A stretch of DNA of 64,000 nucleotides. Origin: Oegoconia quadripuncta. Taxonomy: Eukaryota; Arthropoda; Insecta; Lepidoptera; Autostichidae. This document shows, in pieces, positions 59,842 through 64,000 of the stretch (position 1 is the stretch's first letter; every line of letters starts with the position of its first letter). The DNA is taken from NCBI GenBank assembly GCA_949316235.1, contig OX438759.1:17298618-17362617 (forward strand), written 5' to 3'. A model generated the notes under the pieces. It ran no database searches, had not been told where the DNA came from, and saw nothing but the letters and a program-made list of their open reading frames with translations. Made by a program: the position numbers and the translations under genes.

Positions 59842-60120
59842 CGAACCGCCTACGTGGTTCAATGTAAACAACATTGGGTTTACGATTCGGAGGTCGCGGG
59901 TTCGATCCCCAGCGGGGTACATGTTGAAGTACTCGGTTTGGTTGGTGGTAGGTCAGTAGGTCAATTGGTTGTCAGAGATAAGATAGCCAGTCTCCCAAAT
60001 GTGTTGGGGTTTCCGGGTCAGTACGCTTCCACCTTCGACCTCATCTTCACTTAACATCAGGTGTGATTGGTGGATTGGTGTGATTGGTGTGGATCAACCC
60101 ATTGTGCATTAAAAAAAAAA
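59842..60120 (+). repeat. SINE-C with deletion and 3' duplication
   Basis: Complete head and B box (GGGTTCGATCCCC). About 60 bp missing after GGTTGGTGGTAGG. GTGTGATTGGTG repeats before the A tail. Confidence 0.9.
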
Positions 60121-60149
60121 TACCACACGGACTTATCGTTTTATAATCC

Positions 60150-60325
60150 CCGACGAAATATTATTACGTATTTCCAACGTCGATAAAGAGGCCAATCGAC
60201 GAATCCAACTCGGATTGTCAGCGTTCAGAAAACGTGCAACGTCTACTCGTCCAAAACACCTCAGCACTTGCAGACTACAGTTTATGTGTGTTACCAGTGA
60301 TGGCTTAAGGTACTTAAACGTGGTT
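60150..60325 (+). pseudogene. RTE-like LINE fragment
   Basis: In frame it encodes DKEANRRIQLGLSAFRKRAT, then STRPKHLSTCRLQFMCVTSD. It fits EI-RRIQLGWAAFGKL ... LK--VF-QCVLPVM-YG of BovB/RTE reverse transcriptases. About 50 codons only. Confidence 0.7.
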
Positions 60326-60344
60326 TGGTGACATATTACAAAAA

Positions 60345-60475
60345 AAAAAATATCTTCAGACATACACACAGCGTCATCTAGTTCCACAGTAAGCAACTAT
60401 AGGCTTGTGTTGTGGATACATGGTAGATATACTACATAAATAGATTTTTTTTGTAATTAAATACTTATTTTATAT
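60345..60475 (-). repeat. SINE-B 3' half
   Basis: CATACACACAGCGTCATCTA to GTAATTAAATACTT. Resembles the subfamily of 14012-14096 (TAGGCTTGTGTTGTGGATAC). Confidence 0.8.
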
Positions 60476-61127
60476 TTACATTATGTTAAATATTATGATC
60501 CTAAATGATATATATTGCTAATTTCATTGCCAAATGACACATTTACCCAAACAGACAAACAATGAATATCATGTGATCAAAATACCGTGACTGAGGAGGA
60601 TGGCTAATGTAAATTCATGCTTGCAAGAGCGGGACAATAAAGTGGATACCCTAGAATCAGTGAGCGATCAATTTGTCAGTCCTTTTCATAAAATATCATT
60701 TATCTTACAATCTCTCGAATGAACGAGTAATGCAATATATTATTTGAATCTTCAATCATATTTTTTTATATTGCATTTGTGTAATATTGTTCTAACCGTA
60801 CTCTCTTATCTATCAGAGGCTACCCGTCATGGTGGCCCATAAATTTAACCCTATCAGTGCTGAATAAATATTGCCCTGCGAGTCCACCGCGCCCTTGCTA
60901 TCTGCATAATGTCAGGGGATGTGATCTATTTGTTTCTATGTAATACTCGTAAGTACAATGAAAAACTTAAATAAGAAAACCGGTTATTTACGGTGATATA
61001 GTTTTAATAACTTTTGAAAAGCTAACGAAGTATTTCATAAAAAAAAAGAATGAATAAAATTACTTGAGGTCGCAGTACTTAATAGCTACACATTATAGCA
61101 TCTTCGTCTTAGATGTACATTGTACAC
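60476..61127. other. No recognised feature
   Basis: AT-rich. GGCTACCCGTCATGGTGGCC near 60821 is unexplained. Confidence 0.35.
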
Positions 61128-61398
61128 AGGTCGAAGGTGGAACCATACTGACCCGGAAACCCCAACACATTTGGGGGACTGACTATCTTATCTCTGACAA
61201 CCGGAACACAACACTGCTATTAACATTGCTGCTTGGCGGCAGATTTAGATAAGATGGTGGTAGCTAGCCAGGCGGACATTTCAAATGCCCTACAACCAAC
61301 CAAACCGAGTACTTAAACATGTACCCCGCTGGGGATCGATCCCGCAACCTCCGAATCGTAAACCCAATGTTGGTTACATTGAGTCACGGAGGCGGCTT
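61128..61398 (-). repeat. SINE-C lacking its 3' end
   Basis: CAGGTCGAAGGTGGAACCAT to CATTGAGTCACGGAGGCGG. The B-box region is GGGATCGATCCC on this strand (changed). Confidence 0.85.
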
Positions 61399-61780
61399 CT
61401 TTTCGTGCCGATGGAGGGTACCAGTAACGTTGTTAACATTTTGGAGCCCAGTAATTATCCTCGTGAACAGCATTGTCATTGGCATTTTATAGGTCTTCAA
61501 GCGTGCTTGTTTCTTCTACAATAAACCGACCTAGTCAGTTTGTCCTTGCATCGGCCGACCTGGGTTCGAAGTCTATTCAGGAATTTCCAAGTCAACCATG
61601 GCAAATCCTGACCAGGGGGAAGTTCTTCTTTGGGTGGAAGAAAATCGTTTCTCCCCTCCTCCTAGGGGAGCCCACCCACCAGGGGAGCCACGGGTTTTAA
61701 GAAGCTGTGCCGGCTTTTCAGTCTTTGAGGATCTAGAGCACCTTAGTAGAACGGGTGTCGATTGTTGGGCTCTTGTTTAG
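61399..61780 (+). other. GC-richer unassigned stretch with short frames
   Basis: Two overlapping plus-strand frames (61473-61700, 75 codons; 61598-61780, 60 codons with proline-rich FSPPPRGAHPPGEPR). No homolog recognised. CTCCTCCTAGGGGAG (61655-61669) is a near-palindrome. It may be a gene exon or an unknown repeat. Confidence 0.3.
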
Positions 61781-62656
61781 CACGTTCGCACGTTTGACAC
61801 TATAGCCCAGGGAAAATACGGTTTGACCTCGGAAAAACGAATAACCGCGATTTTCTTGAAACATTTAATAAAGTGTTGTAAATGTAGTAACAATTGCTAA
61901 TAATTAAGCATTTGTTAGAAACGCAAGTACTAAGTAAGTAACTAAATAAGCTAAAGTTGAAAAATGTGTCACTTTAAAAAAATTGTTCAGTTGATGGGTA
62001 TTACTCTAAATTCAAAAAATTTTGGGAAATTATCGTTACAAAATATTTAGTTCTTATTTTTATTTCTTAAGCAATGCAGCTCGACGATATTTTCTGTTAC
62101 AACACATGCATGCCTAACTATAAAATGCTTAGTTTTTTCTCCATCAATAAGTTAATTATGTTTAACCCAAAGTCAATCTAATTAAATCTATGGGAATAAA
62201 TGAATATGAATGTGATTTTTTGTTATTAAGATACAAATTAAAAATAGGGTTTTCTAAAAAAAATCAAGTTTAAGCGCTCGTTTTTTTTTGGCCTTAATTA
62301 TTCAAAATTACATATCTAATATACCTCTATAAGATGAAGCATGTAGAAGACAAATTAATATTACATATGGCCATCCACTTGAAGCTGGGGGCTGTAATAT
62401 TGTATTGGCATTCCCTACATCCGAAATGGCCAGGGCAATATGTAAATTAGTCAGAGTCGGTATAAATAACAGGGTGTAAATATTCACTGAGTCAGTACAG
62501 AGCGACATAGTCATTGAAATGACTAAGCTCTTTAAATAAGATTAAAAAAAAAAAAAAAAAAAATACTTCTATAAGATAGCTATTATATAAGTCGGTTCTG
62601 AATTATGTCTAGCGAAGCTAATTTTTTACCGTATTTTCCCTGTGCTGCTAATTCTA
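61781..62656. other. No recognised feature
   Basis: AT-rich, with an A run at 62545-62564. The 68-codon minus-strand frame (62308-62514) lacks motifs. Confidence 0.4.

Positions 62657-62720
<64 letters not shown>
62657..62720. repeat. (TA)n microsatellite
   Basis: 32 uninterrupted TA units, the longest simple repeat in the window. Confidence 0.95.
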
Positions 62721-62724
<4 letters not shown>

Positions 62725-62854
62725 TCGTAAAAGCAAATAATTTGTACATCATCCTATCGTCATTTCTTAATGACCCCCCCCCCTTCTCCCAAAATTGACG
62801 TCATTACTAGTTTGACAAATTATTTAAGTACTGTGTTTATTATCAATACATAGT

Positions 62855-63020
62855 ATAAAACAAAGTCGCTTTCGCTGACTGTCCCTACGTATGCTTAGAT
62901 CTTTAAAACTACGCAACGGATTTTGATGCGGTTTTTTTAAATAGATAGACTGATTCTTAAAGAAGGTTTATATGTATAATACATGTAAGTACCACGGGCG
63001 AAGCCGGGGCGGGCAGCTAG
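62855..63020 (+). repeat. Hel-like repeat
   Basis: GTCGCTTTCGCTGACTGTCC, CTACGCAACGGATTTTGATG and the end CGGGCGAAGCCGGGGCGGGC + AGCTAGT. Confidence 0.7.
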
Positions 63021-63105
63021 TATTTTACTAGGTGTGCTGGAAGAAATTTCTTTTTAGAAATAATCTTTTTGTATGTGAAAAATAAACTATAAATAAATAA
63101 ATAAG
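63021..63105 (+). repeat. LINE 3' UTR
   Basis: AGGTGTGCTGGAAGAAATTT to ATAAACTATAAATAAATAAATAAG, the end class of 12495-12756. Confidence 0.65.
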
Positions 63106-63120
63106 AATGACGTCAAAACA

Positions 63121-63139
63121 CCCCCCCCCCCCCCCCCCC
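63121..63139. repeat. (C)19 homopolymer
   Basis: A second run of ten C is at 62774-62783. Lengths this long are prone to sequencing error. Confidence 0.8.
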
Positions 63140-63331
63140 ATCGTAATATATGGACGGCCCCTATACGGATCGAATACGAATTATACACGCCATTTCGAAA
63201 TACTTTTGATAGAAATCGCCTAGTTAAATTTTTCACCGACTTCAATAAGGGGACGTTCCCTTTAAGCATGCGTATACGCACTGGGCTGGATTTTTACCTA
63301 GCAGTCCTGCCCTTAGCTTAGATTAATTAAC

Positions 63332-63445
63332 TTCATCGGTATCGTCATCGATTACGTTGACCAATGAGAAACCGTCAAATTGCTGAGCGAACGATGAACC
63401 AACCAATCACATGTCAGAACGTAACCGATGACGATAACGATGAAT
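63332..63445. mobile_element. 114-bp hairpin MITE
   Basis: TTCATCGGTATCGTCATCGA and, on the minus strand, TTCATCGTTATCGTCATCGG pair over about 27 bp with two mismatches. Interior about 60 bp with no coding sequence. Confidence 0.75.
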
Positions 63446-63772
63446 TTATGTAATAGAACCCCTGGCTTCACGTAAAGAAATAAATGTGCAAATACTGAAG
63501 TATAGTTCAAGGTTAAATAATAAGGCAACATCACAGAAATACTGTGCAGTCACTAGGAGTCGAGAAAAAAGTAAAGTCAGCCCAGTATATGATGCGAGTC
63601 ACGGCTCTGACACGGGTCTGGGTCCGGTCAGCGCAATTTGTCACCTACCCGCAATACATCTATCAATTACGCTGAGATATCTGTGAAATATCGGCAGTGG
63701 GGCGCCGTATCGATGCTAACTCTTTGGATGTTTAGTGTTTTACCCAAGCAGGGGCTACCATATTGAAATTCA
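63446..63772. other. No recognised feature
   Basis: A 66-codon plus-strand frame (63486-63686) without motifs; slightly GC-richer than average. Confidence 0.35.
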
Positions 63773-64000
63773 CCGCATTCAGCAGTTAAGACGCGGTCTC
63801 CCAATTTAGGAGGTCCGGGTTCGATTCCCAGGCAGATGTAATTTAATTACTTATGTGCATTTATCCGACTGCTCTTAAACGGTGAAGGAAATCATCGTGA
63901 GGAAACCTGCATGACTGACAAATAAAAATTCCAAGGCATGTGAAGTCCCCAACCCGCATTGTGCCAGCGTGGTGGACTATGGGCCATACTCCCTCTTATA
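63773..64000 (+). repeat. SINE-D, cut by window end
   Basis: CAGCAGTTAAGACGCGGTCT, intact B box GGGTTCGATTCCC, then CCAACCCGCATTGTGCCAGC. The last about 60 bp lie outside the window. Confidence 0.9.

Overview
The window looks like nuclear DNA of an insect, most likely a moth or butterfly. It is AT-rich, has no prokaryotic gene organisation, and is packed with short dispersed repeats of lepidopteran type: tRNA-derived SINEs, tails shaped like CCAACCCGCATTGGGCCAGC, and LINE 3' ends with TTAT/CTAT/GATT tails. Only about 3% looks like host coding sequence. There are no rRNA genes, no convincing tRNA genes and no CRISPR.

Host genes: three single-exon genes encode secreted proteins of 184-193 residues and form one paralogous group. 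Gene A is at 27006-27587 (+), gene B at 37091-37645 (-) and gene C at 39868-40425 (-). All have a signal peptide, a G-x-W motif about 20-25 residues after the first mature cysteine, a later (S)DDYMxW-like motif, conserved cysteines and a protein that ends exactly on Cys. This recalls lipocalins, but the family assignment is an inference. B and C also share upstream DNA (CTCAAATCGATA about 110 bp before each ATG, TATA-like boxes). A decayed LINE and a SINE separate them.

Mobile elements with transposase: (1) 14099-16218, a TA-flanked element with 268-bp inverted repeats and an open 353-aa DDD transposase. A second, internally deleted relative lies at 56112-57152 with 284-bp inverted repeats. 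(2) 41623-42936, a mariner (DD34D) whose frame is open for 347 aa but is shifted just before the C-terminus. A decayed mariner tail is at 44938-45185. Non-autonomous TIR elements occur at 3415, 31311, 35549, 41002, 45603, 51539, 63332, and as four MITE-I copies (16485, 24482, 33888, 46814).

Repeat labels used below: SINE-A (head TTGGTGTAGTGGATAGTGA), SINE-B (head TTGGTGTAGTGGTTAGAA), SINE-C (head CCGCCTCCGTGGCTCAATGT), SINE-D (head GTCGGTGGCTCAGCGGTTAA), 5S-SINE (head resembling the 5S rRNA internal promoter), Rep-F (about 300 bp, contains CCCGTGGGTGTCGT on its minus strand), Rep-M (about 185 bp), Hel-like (ACTAATATTATAAATGCG at one end, GGGCAGCTAGT at the other), LINE-G/LINE-H (C-terminal ends of jockey/CR1-like reverse transcriptases), RTE (BovB/RTE-like 3' ends) and GATA-LINE (3' UTR ending in CTAT repeats).

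Many insertions are nested, so their order can be read directly: SINE-D inside SINE-C (12-bp target duplication), SINE-C inside SINE-B, SINE-A inside SINE-B, a LINE tail inside MITE-I, LINE-G and MITE-I inside Rep-F, the long-TIR transposon inside SINE-B, and two SINEs inside one TIR element. Two SINE families each have a pair of copies that share extra 3' sequence, which suggests 3' transduction or chimeric retrotransposition.
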